From Aselliscus stoliczkanus (taxonomy: Eukaryota > Chordata > Mammalia > Chiroptera > Hipposideridae), in NCBI GenBank assembly GCA_033961575.1, contig CM066738.1:106107478-106171477 (forward strand): a stretch of 64,000 nt of DNA, in the 5' to 3' direction. The notes under the pieces were generated by a model that was given only the letters and a program-made list of their open reading frames with translations, did no database searches and was not told the DNA's origin. The translations under genes and the position numbers were made by a program. This document shows positions 1-12,162 of the stretch, piece by piece. Every line of letters begins with the position of its first letter. Position 1 is the first letter of the stretch.

Positions 1-3000
1 ATGGCACATGGGCTTGCTCTAATAATTTACTCCTAGCTCAAAAGGAGGTTAAGTTGGTTAATGGCCTACTAGAGAATGTACTAAAACATGTTTATTCTCA
101 TTAGATAATCTGCCTCAATACACATTTCCCTTACCTGTGCCAACCAATGATTATACAGGTATGTTGCCTTGAAACTCATTCCTGATAGGTGTGCTTGGGA
201 CTCTCATTGCTGCTCCTGTAGTACCCACATATTTAAAATCTGACCCATATATGAGCGAAGTTCCTTACATATTATTGTGATCTTAATGGTGACTTTGATT
301 ACAAACACAGTGAATTTCACTACCAGAAAGAAAAAAATAGCATCCCATCATCTGTTAAAACAAAACAAATATATACAAATTACCTATTATCTATCATATT
401 CTTCACGATATTAAATACTATTGTCTATTGACAAATAATTGGTCTTCTTTGGCATTGATTATTTTTCTGATATTGCACTTTTTCATATTAAACAGAAAAT
501 TTGCATCCTAACTATCTTGATAAACCACTAATAAGCCTCAAGCATGGTGATAATATGATAAGTTAAAAGTATCACTTCTCCAACTTCCTTTTTGTCTTAC
601 CAAGAACATTCAGAAAACACCTGATTGCTATTAAAAGCTTACATGAGTTTAGCATGTTTCCTACTGTAAAGTTTAAAAGCACTACAGTAATTAAGCACAA
701 CCCATGTAATGAATATCTACATTTAAAGTAGTAGGGCACATTTTCAATTCTACTCAATCCCTTAATTTTTATTTCCTAAACTTGAATTTGGAGTAATTAG
801 TTTTAAGGTATCCCTGAGCAAACACAACAACCTGGCAGATCAAAACAATAAACAATCTAAAGTAAGCATATCATGCCACAAGATTATTTTTCTGCAGCTT
901 GATGCTTCTTATGTCATTAGAATGAAGACCAGTCTATTCGATGCACAAAAAATTATAATGACAAAAGAAAACCAATTATTCTACATTCTTAGGGTTTCTG
1001 CACTAGGTGTTCTTCATTTTCTTTTGCTTCGTTTTAGCTAGGATATCCTTTCCAATGCTGGAGAGCTTATTCTTTGAACACCCAAAAATATATTTATACA
1101 TTTTCATACAGATGAAATAAGAGACAGTCATGAAATTTCAATAGTACACATTGGGATGATTTGGTAGAGAGCTAAACACTTCTTCCACAAATAGTATACA
1201 AATAACTCCCTCCATTTTTCTCTCATAAAGTATTTCCATGTGATTCTTATGAGAGGAATATGTTCTTGATTTTCCTAATTCAGCAGCAGGAAGGGGTAGG
1301 CAAGGATAAATCAGCCTCATAAACTTCCATCTCTGATGTCAGGAAATAGTGGAAGTTATACACCTACAAGCAAACAATTATGACAGAGCTAACTGAAGAA
1401 AAAGAAAGCTACAGCACACCTTGCAAACACAAAATCCAAAGCACCTCAGTACCACTAAGCAGGGAAGTCATGGCTTTAAACTGGAAGTTACATTTGAGTC
1501 GTTGTGAATAATAAATGGAAAGTGGCCACTTTAAATGGAGGCTGCAAAATATGTGTTCTCAATCAAAGCCCAAATAATCAGTTTTAGAAGACGTACACTA
1601 AACCAGAATGTCAGAAATGGACTTTGTAAATACTTCATTTTGCTACAGAAAATAGTTGTTTTACAGTATAGTATGACCTATGCAGGACTGGAGAAATAGT
1701 TTGTACAAATAACTCCTGAAAAATCATTCTTGCATCCAATAAAAACAACAACAACAACAACAACAAAAACAATCAACTCACAAACCACACTTACTAACAG
1801 GTATATGTTTCAGGCTATAAAAGAGATGAGACAAGTGATCCTGATCACGAACCTTGAATTGTTGTTGGAAGGTGGAAGTCTGACATGGTGATAGATAAGA
1901 TATGAAACCCAACTGGGAGCAAATAAGCAAGGGGACCTTGTCCAGAGTCAGGGAGCAAAGATGACCTGCATGTATAAGAAGGTGCAGCATTGGGACTAGC
2001 TGTAGGGGTGAGGAGGATGAGAGTTAGAGCAATTTGAAAGAAATATCAGAACTCATAATTCATGCATGCACGCGCACACACGTACAGGCCTAACAATCCT
2101 GAAAATCCAATAAACAAAAACCTTAAACTTTTAATGTAAAGTATTGGGAATGATTAGTACCATTAAATATTTCTATCTTTCTTTCAACACTTAAAAAAAA
2201 AAATTACTCACGGGGGATGACTTTCTTGGGTATGCACCCCGGTCATTCTACACTTCTTTCCTAACAAGTAGCTATCTCCATGTTACTTAGTGGATGCCAG
2301 CCTGCCCTGGCTGCTTACAGCCAGCTGGCCTTTTCTCTGTTTGGTTCATGTGTCTATATTGATTGATGTTGATTTGAGTCTTATTGGTTCCTGTCATTGT
2401 CAGAATAGTGTTAAATATTTTCGGTACCTCTCCTAGCTCTAATGGGCACTAAAACATGTTAATAAGGCCATTCATTTTGTTCCATTTAAAATGTTAACAA
2501 TGGACTCTGCCCACTTTTATAGCATCTACATCCAATTCTCCAGTCATTTAGATAAAGTGACTTAAAGTAAATTTTTTCCAATAAAACCTGAATTTTTAAG
2601 TGCTTAATGTTGTTTCCTTATTATAGTTCACAAGAGAAATACTGAGAAATATTGAACCAACATTTTTCAGATAAAGGAAAACACAGTGTGTTATAATTGA
2701 AGCATAAATGTTCAGCCATAAAAATACATATACCGATGATACTATATTAGGGCATTCACACATGTAATCAGAAACAGATACATAAAAGGCATTGGTAGAA
2801 AGAAAAATGATTTTGTGTTTTAAAAATAAATTTTTCTTTCATCAATTAAACAATTATGGTTTGAAATATCATTCACATTTTTAATTCTCTAATGTAATGG
2901 GTTGCTTGTGTTACTTTAACGTATTTACAAGGAAGATTTTATTGTTTTTACATATTACATCAAACAATATATGGGCTATTACAAGTTGACAAGTATATAT

Positions 3001-3660
3001 ATATATATATTTGCATATTCTATAAAGTTTCATAGATATTCATCAAATTTTAATATTCTCCAAATTTAAGCATAAATTCTACCTCACAAAATTAATTTCT
3101 AGATTACAAAATTGTGGCTGTATGTGTTATTCAATATATTTAGTATTTGAATTATAATAAAATGTTATTTAGGAGGAGAAATCAAATGTGCTATCTCTTC
3201 CTCTTTGTATAGAAAATTAAACATAATTTTTATAATACTTGACTTTGAAAAATAAAAAGACCTCTTTTCCTTCTTTACTTTAAAGACAAGATTGCAAAGT
3301 TACCAAGGAAAATGACAATGGCCAAATTAGGTAACCTAATGACTTGAACTTCATCTATTTAAAACATAAAGAAAGTCGTTAAATATTTGTCACCATAATA
3401 TGTTCTGAATTTTTGAAGCCACTCAATTTATAAGTGTCAGTAAATAACTTTCTCAATGCAAAGTAGATTCATTTGAAAACAATCCTTCTACAAAGTCTTC
3501 CTTTCTTTCTTACTAAGGGCAATTGCATCAAAGTAAAGTCTTTGTTGCTGAAGAATTCAAGTGCTTTAGTTACTTAGTCAGCCAATGTGATCATAATTTC
3601 CATGGAATGAAGTCAGTCATTGAAATTTATAATAGTACATTTCCTAAATTATGAATATTA
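1..3660. other. AT-rich non-coding stretch, no gene seen
   Basis: No reading frame here exceeds about 70 codons and none resembles a known protein. A short CAA repeat lies at about 1746-1766 and a short TA run at 2995-3011. I recognise no dispersed repeat with confidence. It could be intronic or intergenic; nothing in the sequence decides this. Confidence 0.6.
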
Positions 3661-3743
3661 TTGGGTTGTCGGAAAAGTCATGACGCATTTTTGCTATGAA
3701 AAACATAGGAAAAAAACCGGTCCTGACTTTTCTGACAACCCGA
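3661..3743. mobile_element. Mariner-type MITE, 83 bp
   Basis: A short palindromic element starts TTGGGTTGTCGGAAAAGTCA and ends with the inverted complement (TGACTTTTCTGACAACCCGA). It is flanked by TA at 3659-3660 and 3744-3745, the expected Tc1/mariner target duplication. Size and layout match the roughly 80-bp MITEs of the Hsmar1/MADE1 kind, but the terminal sequence is a different family. It has no coding capacity. A second copy lies at 8630-8711. Confidence 0.85.
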
Positions 3744-4179
3744 TAGGTAAACATGCAGTTGAGAGAAAGAAAGTATAATTTGCCCTGATTATCTAACTCC
3801 CTCCTCAGGACAATTAAAACTAATAAAAACTTCTCTTACATGCCTTCAAGAATCCCTAGTCTTCTCTGTTGACCCAACACTCCACTCATTAACACCTCAA
3901 CACTAGTTAGATTATAATCTTTATCAACAAACATCTCAGGGCACTGCTTTACAGAAGAACTTTTAGGGTAGTAGTTGTATATTTATAGTGCTTCTCAGAC
4001 CATATAGTTTCTGGTTGTGAGACAGATGGCTTTCAGTGGGAGGCAACTCCAGGAAGATCTAGATATTGACATTAGGGGACAAACCATGGAGCAACGTGTT
4101 TATGTCTAAACATTGAGAAAGAAAATACGATTGTGGGGCAAATGGGGGATCTCTGCAAAGTAATAGGAAAAAAAAACAG

Positions 4180-4960
4180 AACAAACAGACATACTAAAAA
4201 CTGAAATTTACAATACAGGAGCTCATCATTTGATTTTCAGAAAAGAGAGAAAAATACTAAAAATAAAACGAAGGACAGCCTTAGGGAACATTGAAACAAT
4301 TTCAGTGAAGGTCAAGGAAAATGAAAAGTGGGCAAACATTTTTGAAAGAATGACTGGAAATTTCCCAAATTTGATGAAATTCATAAAGTTTCTAACCAAA
4401 CTGGATAAAAGATAAATAGAAAAAATAATACTCTTAGGCATATAATAGTGAAACTATTAAAAACTAAAAATAAAGGGAAAAAAATCCTGAAATCAGCAAG
4501 AGAAAGACGATAGATCACATAAAGGAGAAGCATGATAGAAACTACCTCTGACTTCTCATCAGAAATAAAGGAGATCGAAACAGAAGACAGTGGAACCATA
4601 TCTGTAAAGTTCTGAAAAACAAACAAACAAAATAAAACAAAACAAAAGAAACAAACACTATCCAGAATAAATTTTCTTCAAAAGTAAGACAAATGCTATT
4701 TTAACATAAAAATTTAGAAACATTTTTTCACCAACAGACCTGCACTTCAAGAAGCACTAATACAATTTTGTCAGCAGCAGTAGTGTTGACATCAGAAGAA
4801 AACTCAGGTTTGTAACAAGGAATAAAGAACACCAGAAATGGCAATACATGGGAAAATATTGTTTTTTAATACACAATTTTTCCCTTTTAATTTATTTACA
4901 GGATATATATTTGTCTAAAGTAAATATTATAACTCTATCACAGTGGTTGCAATATATGTA
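4180..4960 (+). repeat. Degraded L1/HAL1 ORF1 fragment
   Basis: Broken frames read like the carboxy half of L1 ORF1p. A stretch near 4320-4400 resembles the segment with a 'NFPNLMK' motif, 4480-4510 resembles the 'ILK(A/S)ARE' motif, and near 4545 there is 'TSDFSSE'. The following text near 4735-4850, with an 'AGACCTGCACTTCAAGAAGC' stretch, resembles the 3' part of HAL1 or an old L1. Many stops and indels indicate an ancient copy. HAL1 and L1M cannot be told apart by eye. Confidence 0.6.
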
Positions 4961-4961
4961 G

Positions 4962-4965
<4 letters not shown>

Positions 4966-5049
<84 letters not shown>
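4966..5049. repeat. Compound (TA)n(CA)n microsatellite
   Basis: Alternating TA, with one TG interruption, changes into a pure CA run. It directly abuts the DNA transposon that starts near 5048. Confidence 0.97.
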
Positions 5050-5051
<2 letters not shown>

Positions 5052-5283
5052 GTGCCAAAAATGTATACACATTTTAAGAAAGGAAAAAACTATTAAAATT
5101 ATAGTACTCAATATATACTAATAACAACAGATGAATACAAGTCAAATTTAACTTCTGCAATTATAAGAGGTGCTGAAAGTGGTTCCCATCAGTGTCCTGA
5201 AACTTCTGATTATGGAGAACTATGCTTGAGCAACGTTGACCAAAGTATATACATTTATTTACATTTTTTTAGCACACACACCA
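5048..5283 (-). mobile_element. Non-autonomous Tc1/mariner-like element, copy 1
   Basis: The element begins CAGGGTGCCAAAAATGTATA and ends in a degraded inverted version before a TA. It is about 75-80% similar, by eye, to the copy at 11073-11307. On the minus strand, about 5160-5215 reads as a short transposase carboxy end (DTDGNHFQHLL then a stop), the ending typical of IS630/Tc1/mariner transposases. It therefore looks like a deletion derivative keeping only the last codons and the termini. The left end merges with the CA microsatellite, so that boundary is uncertain. Confidence 0.75.
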
Positions 5284-5329
5284 TATAAGAATACAGTAGA
5301 ATACTTTGATATATAGTAGGATACACACA

Positions 5330-5358
5330 TGCCACACACACACACACACACACATCCA
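5330..5358. repeat. (CA)n microsatellite
   Basis: A nearly pure CA dinucleotide run, followed by a shorter interrupted CA tract to about 5370. Confidence 0.9.
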
Positions 5359-5599
5359 TACACACACATGGTGAAAGAACAGTAACTGATCTGTTTCAAG
5401 TTTTTCATTTTATATAAAATAGTATAGTAGAAACTTTAAGTGGACTCTAAGTTAAAAATGCATAATACAATCCCAGAGCAATCATTTCAAAAACAAAAAA
5501 GTTAATGGGAACAGTCATACTAAATGACAACAGAAAATTAAAATGGTGAAAATTAAAATGAAATGCTAAAATGAATTCAAATCACAAATTTCTAAAAAA

Positions 5600-6660
5600 A
5601 ATTCTTAGCCCTTACCAGGACCTCCAATCCATGAAGCCTATCAAATATTTACTACCCATCTCCACACTGTTTCTTTGCCAACTAGGATTGCGGAGCTTCT
5701 AGAATGAACAATCCCTTTGTACACATCTTCAACTTCCTTGTCCCTCTCTCTGCCACAATTACCTGGAAAGCTACCACGACTCATTCAATGTCAGTATTTG
5801 AGTACTTCAAGGTGGGGTGTTAACCATTCTGATTTATCTCACTGTAAATCTATCATTGCAACTTGTCAGCCTAGGTGAACAAGTGACCTAACTTTTCTTT
5901 AAAAACTCTCCCATTTTCAAAATGGATTGTTTCAACTATTTGTCTCTACATCTCCCTCGCAGCCTCTTCCTTTCATACTCATGGATATCCTTGATTTATT
6001 TCTCTAGGGAAAAAAAAATGCCATCAAAAGGAATGGTTCATGTTGCCAATGGTTCATCTTAATGGTGCATTAAATTTCCCACTCTGCCTGGACCCATAAC
6101 CGTACCCCATTATTTGTCTTAAAATGAAGTAACTGTCTTGTATGTATAAGGCCAAGCACTTCATTTTTGCAATGGATTTCCAACAATTCTAATCTCTAAG
6201 AAAAAAAAAAATCCAGTAATGAGCCATAATTGTTTCTTTATCACTTGTGAGAATATTCACAACAACATACAACGATGCTATCTCACAATACTATTTAAAA
6301 ACCCTCCCTGACCTCACAGATCCCTCCATATACTGCCACGTTCTCTGCTCTCTTTATGTAAGTGTGTCCTAAGAGAGTTGCTCTTGCTTTTGGTGCAGTC
6401 ATATCCCACTCGTCTATGAGTAGAATCCAGACATCTTTTCTTTTTCTCCCACCCTCATCTGCCACTACCTCCAGCTCTGCCAGAGACTTCCTTCTTGCCA
6501 CATCCAACCAGCTGCCATCATTCCATTTCATCTGCCAGCAGAATTTGAGCGTGGTGGAATCTGTACTTTCTAAAAATGGATGTGTGTTTGTTTTTTCACT
6601 GGACTCTCCCTTCTTCCTGACCACGCCTTCTCAGGCTCCTTGCTAGATTCTCTTCTATAG
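5600..6660 (+). repeat. Possible ancient L2/CR1-like region
   Basis: Pyrimidine-rich text with phrases such as CTTCTCAGGCTCCTTGCTAG (near 6625) resembles the sense strand of the L2 reverse transcriptase region upstream of its 3' end. Overlapping frames of 94 codons (plus) and 109 codons (minus) occupy 6295-6646 but match no protein I know. The match is weak and could be coincidence in old degraded sequence. Confidence 0.3.
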
Positions 6661-8629
6661 AAAATTTACTTCTAACTATAAACATCAGCGCCAAAGTGTG
6701 CTTAGGCTACCTAGTATATTTCTCCAAGGGTGTTCTTTAATAATGTAAAGAAATTAATTAAACAAGTAGCCGGTGTTTTGAGCTTTAAAAAAAAATCAAG
6801 AGCAAATTGAAACAATGCTATTTTATTTGGGATCTCAGAATTCTTATTTAAATCTAGAACTGCAGTTCCTTTTAAAGGATATAGACAGAATGGGTGAAAT
6901 CTCTAAATCTGAGGTACTAAATAAAACCTTTCAACTTTCCTATAGATTATGAGAAAAAAGTAATCTTATCTTTGGTAAGATTATGGAAAGAAAGCAAATA
7001 CAACATGAGAATTTTCAAATAGAATTATATGAAGACTGTGTGTGTGTGTGTGTCGATTTTTGAGTGCCATGCATGTGTATGTAAATTACATTCACTTTAT
7101 TGTCACAGAAAAACAGGAGATTGGCAGAATTATTTACTTGTGGGAACAGATTCACAATTACTCCTCATACCTAAATCTACCTTCTGTATCTTTGAAATGT
7201 TAGTAAAATAGAAAAGATATTAGATTTTTTTATAATTCACATGTGATAAAATCAATGTCAGGCAATTTCATTTACCTTATATAAACGACTTTATGTTATA
7301 GCACCTTTTAAAATTTTCACTAGACATACAAAATTATTAATAAAGCCTTGAGTTTCTGTCTGGTACCTTTTTTTTTTTTTAATGCTGCAAAGTCTTTGTC
7401 TTAATAGAACTTTAACATCAGTACTGAGAGTAAATTTTTATAAGCATGAAAGGATCAAGTGCTCAGAAATGAGTTCTGTTAAACATCTAAGACGAGGCAA
7501 CTTTTTGCTGCTTTAGAATGTAGAATGGCTCCTTATTGCCCATCTTGACAGACAGAAAATTGTTCACTTTTCTAAGACACTCCCCAATGTAGATCCACTC
7601 TACTAAAACCTGCTCTGATCCTGTCTGTTGCTTCAATCAGACAAGTTATCTCTGAGCCGCCCCATGGGCCACAGGCCATGTGCCAGTAAATTTTACAAAG
7701 TGCAAACTGATTCAGAGAAAATGAGGGATTTTCAACTGAGGGACCAAAGGCCAAAGCAAGGTAGCAAGTGAGGTCAGAATAGAATTAAAGAGAACGGGAA
7801 TGAAAACAGTGTTAGTGGAAGACAGTGAGCTAAGAGAACAATTTGTTAAACATAAAAGAAAAAAAGAAAAAACACGGTGATGTTTTTTCCCCACTTTGAA
7901 TTTGTCACCACATTTTAAAATACTCTACTTAATTTTTATATTCAGCAAATAGACATTTTTCAAATAAGCATTGCATGGTCATAATTTAATTTCAAATTGT
8001 CTTTTTTTAGGCTGATGTTCGGTAAACATGAAAACAGAAGATGTGGACATTTCCCATACTTCTCCCGGTCTTTCCCTGGTAATGTCTGAAACAGCAGCTT
8101 GTAAATGGTGGAAGAGGCGAAAGGACAGCGCTGACTCCAAACACACTTCTGCTGACCATTTCAAAACCAGAGACAGTAAAGGGGAAAATATATCTGACCT
8201 GTTTATCTTAAACTGAGATGTGAATTCACAGGGTTTGCAGACATTTCATCTGAGGCAGGATAAATGTTTGCTCCACTAAATAAGGCTTCAAGTAAAATGG
8301 GAGACAAATAAATTTGCATATATATTATGTTCAAAGCCATATTCATTCAAAGTCAATAGTTGTGTTAATTTGCCTTGATATGCGTCCTTCCTTCAACCTG
8401 CCCAATATGTGAAATATTAGCATCAGTGAGAGCCCTTTCTGAATTTAAACTGAAGAAGATCATTGCCTATTGAGAACTCCTTCCCAGTTTTCATGTTAAT
8501 GATGACTGAAGTTGATGCTTTAGGTGGCTTGCAGGTGGGAGCTACCTTTGTCTTTGGGATAGTTGAAATTTTGGTCTGAAAGGAGGGTATACACTGCAGA
8601 AAACTGAATGCCTTGTTATGAGGGTTCTA
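6661..8629. other. AT-rich non-coding stretch, no gene seen
   Basis: Contains a TG run at about 7038-7053 and a T run at 7370-7380. Small frames on both strands (about 60 codons) look like chance. No dispersed repeat was recognised with confidence. Confidence 0.5.
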
Positions 8630-8711
8630 TTGGGTTGTTGGAAAAGTCATGACGCATTTTTGCAATGAAAAACACAGAAAAAAATATGTCATGACTTTTC
8701 TCACAATCCAA
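8630..8711. mobile_element. Mariner-type MITE, second copy, 82 bp
   Basis: Same family as the element at 3661-3743: it starts TTGGGTTGTTGGAAAAGTCA, shares the GACGCATTTTTGC interior, and ends in the inverted complement (GACTTTTCTCACAATCCAA). TA lies on the left (8628-8629); the right flank reads TT, probably a mutated TA. Confidence 0.85.
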
Positions 8712-10591
8712 TTGAAAGTGTGATTACGTATAATTAAGGAAGAGTGGATTCTGGCTGAGATTGACAGGTAAGGGAGTATTGGGGAGTGAGTCTAGGAGGA
8801 TTTCCTGGACTCTGCAAGACTCTATCTTACTATTCTATCTCTAAATATCTTACTATTCCATCTCTAAATTGAAAAGTGAAATGGAAATATGAATGCATTC
8901 TATCTCTGCTACATACTTAACGAAGTAAGAGTAACTGTTTTCTTTACCCCTTTAATTATTTCTGTTCTTCTCAGCCTCAGATTATATTGTCAATAGCTCA
9001 TCAGAACCTTTATGAGGGAGGCATCTTTTCCATTGTCATTTTATTCCAAATACCTTATTTTAAAAATATGACATTATCTTCACTGAATTACTCCTTCTCC
9101 CTCAAAATAAAAATTACCACATGAGGTATGCAATGTCTTTTAGAAAACATTATAAACTCACTACAATTACTCATATATTTTTTTCCAAAATAATCGAGTG
9201 TAATCATGATATGAAAAACCAGGCAAGAACTAAACACAATTACAGGAGGCATAGAATAGAATGTACGCTAGTATCTCTTGTGAATTGAAGCTATGTTTAT
9301 ATGAGAGACAGCATGGGCTATCCTGTCGCTTACAGACTGGACAGAAGACCGAGAAATGAGATCAAGCTATGAGGCATGATGGAGAGCTGCTGGGAATCCA
9401 TGAGAGGAGACAGCTCATGCTGACACATCTCACTCCGAAGTGGAGAGGGAACACAACAGGAGGTGTGCCAACAGGAGGTGGCTTTGCAAGCACAGCTCAG
9501 GAGGCAGCACCCTCACTGGGTTCAGAGATCTGCCCTTTTGACAGCTGTTTATTACAGAACTTGGGGGCGTTTACAGTAGAATTTTTCTCAGTGGAGTACA
9601 GAGCTGTCATAGATTGGGAACTAGTTTTAGAAATCCCAGCAAACACTTAACAATGAGAGGACCCTTGAAATGCCATTAAGATAGAGTGATTCCTTGGAAA
9701 TTCATTCCAGATGTGGTCAGTCCAAGCTTTTTTAGGGTACCAGATACATGACAGGCTTTGGGCTGGGTGTTAAAATGATAAGGATGAATGAAGCACGTCC
9801 TTGTTCTCAAATAGCCTGCTTCCCAAAGAAAGAAATTCAGCCCAACTAATATTTCAATGTGTTTTGGTAAATGATACAACTTGCACACACAGAGGGTCCT
9901 GCAAGTTGTACGTAGAGGGATCTACTATGTCTCACCAGTAGGAGGGCTTTGGGGGTCAACCTGGTATAACATTTTGCTACACAAATAAATTTAATGAAGG
10001 TGTGCGTCTTAAGGGATAATAATAAAAGTCAGTGTTGCTATGACAAACACATTCAAAACATAACCGTGGAGAGCTCAGGCTCTGCTTAGCTCGGGATAAT
10101 GTAATCTGGTGTGTTTGAAGGTTCCTGGGACCCACTCACTGGTCAGATTCCTAGAATCTTAGCCTTTCCTGGGTAGATCAGAGTTGGGAACCCCACCCCA
10201 CCCCCATCCCGGATGGTTTACCACACCAAAGGTGCCTGACAAAGATAGGCTCAGTTAGTTTAGATTAATTAATTTATTTTAGCCTAGTATTTTATATATG
10301 TATTTATTTTAGGATGGTGTTTCATGGGTGGAACAAAATAATACAGATGCCCTTATGAATCAGTTCAAAGTGGAGTCTTGGAAATACTGCCTCAAGTGAT
10401 TTCTGAACACCTGAACAGCTTCAGCTTTAGTTCCTGTACCCAGGAATAGGATATGTTAAGATATTTGTGCAGGATTAGAGCATCATATCAATTGTTCTGA
10501 GAAGTTATGCATGTAAAGGCTGTGATGGATTGGGGAGGGGGTGCATTGTGACTCCTTTCTGCCCTGAGACATGCACTATACTATTCTACTG
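8712..10591. other. Non-coding stretch with a weak L2-like patch
   Basis: The stretch 9735-9850 weakly resembles the reverse strand of the L2/MIR 3' end ('dispersed size... reserve in stocks' region with a GATGAATGAAG-like phrase). A 93-codon plus-strand frame at 9369-9650 matches nothing I recognise. No gene is supported. Confidence 0.4.
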
Positions 10592-10592
10592 A

Positions 10593-10635
<43 letters not shown>

Positions 10636-10643
10636 CGTGTGTA
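10592..10643. repeat. (TG)n microsatellite
   Basis: TG dinucleotide run with GCGTGCGTG interruptions near its right end. Confidence 0.96.
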
Positions 10644-11072
10644 ATTCCCTCACCTACCCTATATCCTTGTCTTTTCTTTCCTACTAGATTTGAGTTCCTT
10701 GAAGTCAAGGTCCTCTCCTGACCCATCTGTCTTCTCCCAGAACCAGTAGGCAGTGGAGAGACCTGCTATGGAAATGGCAGGCTAGGACTTCTGTGCCTGA
10801 TCAGAGCAAAATCTTGGTCACAATTCGCCTAATGCTTTGACACTGCAGGTGAATGGAATGCTGACACATGCAGCTCATGGGTTCTAACCAGGCACATGAT
10901 CAACAGGTTGCACACTGTCTATCAAACTCATAGATGCAGCACGCAGAACAGACCATAAATTCTGAAGCACACATTTACAACAATTGAGGAAAAGCAACAA
11001 CACAAAGCATTAAAAAGTTAACTTTGGTCTAAATTAGAGATTTCAGATTCTCTCAACTGATATCAATACCTA

Positions 11073-11307
11073 CAGAGAATGCCAAAAAATGTATATGCAT
11101 TTTAAGAAAGGAAAACTGTATTAAAATTGTAATATTTGATATATACTGATAACAAAAGATGAATGCAAATCACATTTGACTTCTGCAATTACAAGAGGTG
11201 CCCAAAGTGGTTTCCATCAGCATCCAGACACTTCTAATTATGGTGAACTACTGCTTGAACAACATTGACCAAAGTGTCCACTTGTATACATTTTTTGGCA
11301 CGTCCCG
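11073..11307 (-). mobile_element. Non-autonomous Tc1/mariner-like element, copy 2
   Basis: A 235-bp element flanked by TA at 11071-11072 and 11308-11309. The left terminus CAGAGAATGCCAAAAAATGT pairs with the right terminus read backwards (CGGGACGTGCCAAAAAATGT). The minus strand between roughly 11290 and 11195 reads as a transposase tail with one in-frame stop, ending CLDADGNHFGHLL and a stop. Family knowledge: many Tc1/mariner/IS630 transposases end in a similar G-H-F-x-H-L-L motif. Inference: a deletion derivative of a roughly 1.3-kb autonomous element. Confidence 0.85.
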
Positions 11308-11344
11308 TATATGCAGAATGATAAAAATGACAGATTTATACCTG

Positions 11345-11525
11345 AAAATCAGTGAAAGACACTGGCTTGAAGTATAACACACTGTTCAAATCCATGCTTT
11401 GCCTTGGGTAGTCATCTGACCTCAAGCCACCTACTTAACCAAAGCCTTACTCACTTCACCTATCAACTGGAGATGATAATGTCACTTAGCACACATCCTC
11501 ATATGAGCTGAGATTTACTAAATTT
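11345..11525 (+). repeat. MIR SINE
   Basis: Resembles the MIR body: TTCAAATCCATGCTTTGCCT, then 'ACCTACTTAACCAAAGCC', then 'CACTTCACCTATCAACTGGA', in the order of the MIR consensus. It ends against the GT microsatellite at 11531. Confidence 0.6.
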
Positions 11526-11526
11526 T

Positions 11527-11530
<4 letters not shown>

Positions 11531-11566
<36 letters not shown>
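11531..11566. repeat. (GT)n microsatellite
   Basis: Pure GT run of 18 units. Confidence 0.97.
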
Positions 11567-11570
<4 letters not shown>

Positions 11571-12089
11571 CTAAGTATAGTAGATGTACAGAGAGTATGT
11601 GGTACAAACAGCCATAAGAATAAAAAGATAAAAATAAAATGCAGAGAATACAATGACTAGAGAAAATAAAAACTGAAATTTAACCTTGAAAAATGTGTGG
11701 CCAACTTTATAGGTTTCATGTACTTTATGGTGCCTAGAAACCAAGAATCATCTGATTTTTCAACCGAGATTGGGGGGGGGTGGATTCAAAAATAATGCCA
11801 AAGCATACTCAGAATTAAATGATCTTAGTAGCAGGAAGGGTGCAAACATTTCCTGGTGTAGAAGTCAAGACTATAGTGATGGGCTTTCCAATGGAAGTCA
11901 CTGGGAGTCTACCTATTTGGAGGCATCCTAAAAACATGGATGATTTATGGTCCCTACTTCAGAGCGGGGCAGGGCAGGGGGATGGGGGGATGTATAAAGG
12001 GATGAGTACAGTTTGGCAGCATGTGGGCCGAACAATGGGACAGTATGTCACTGTGGTTCTTGCCTATGACAATCTTAAGATATACCTTT

Positions 12090-12162
12090 AAGGTTAGTGC
12101 TAAGGTTAGGGTTTAGAGTTGGGGTTTAGAGTTTAGGGTTGGGGTTAGGGCTAGCGTTAGGG
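12090..12162 (+). repeat. Degenerate interstitial telomere-like tract
   Basis: About 73 bp of TTAGGG-related units: at least four exact TTAGGG hexamers mixed with GTTTAGAG, GTTGGGG and GCTAGCG variants. This is the G-rich vertebrate telomere strand running left to right. It lies inside single-copy AT-rich DNA, so it is an internal tract, not a chromosome end. Confidence 0.85.

Noticed and set aside
6295..6646. Overlapping 109- and 94-codon frames on opposite strands
   Set aside because: Likely pyrimidine-rich ancient repeat sequence; neither strand gives a known protein.
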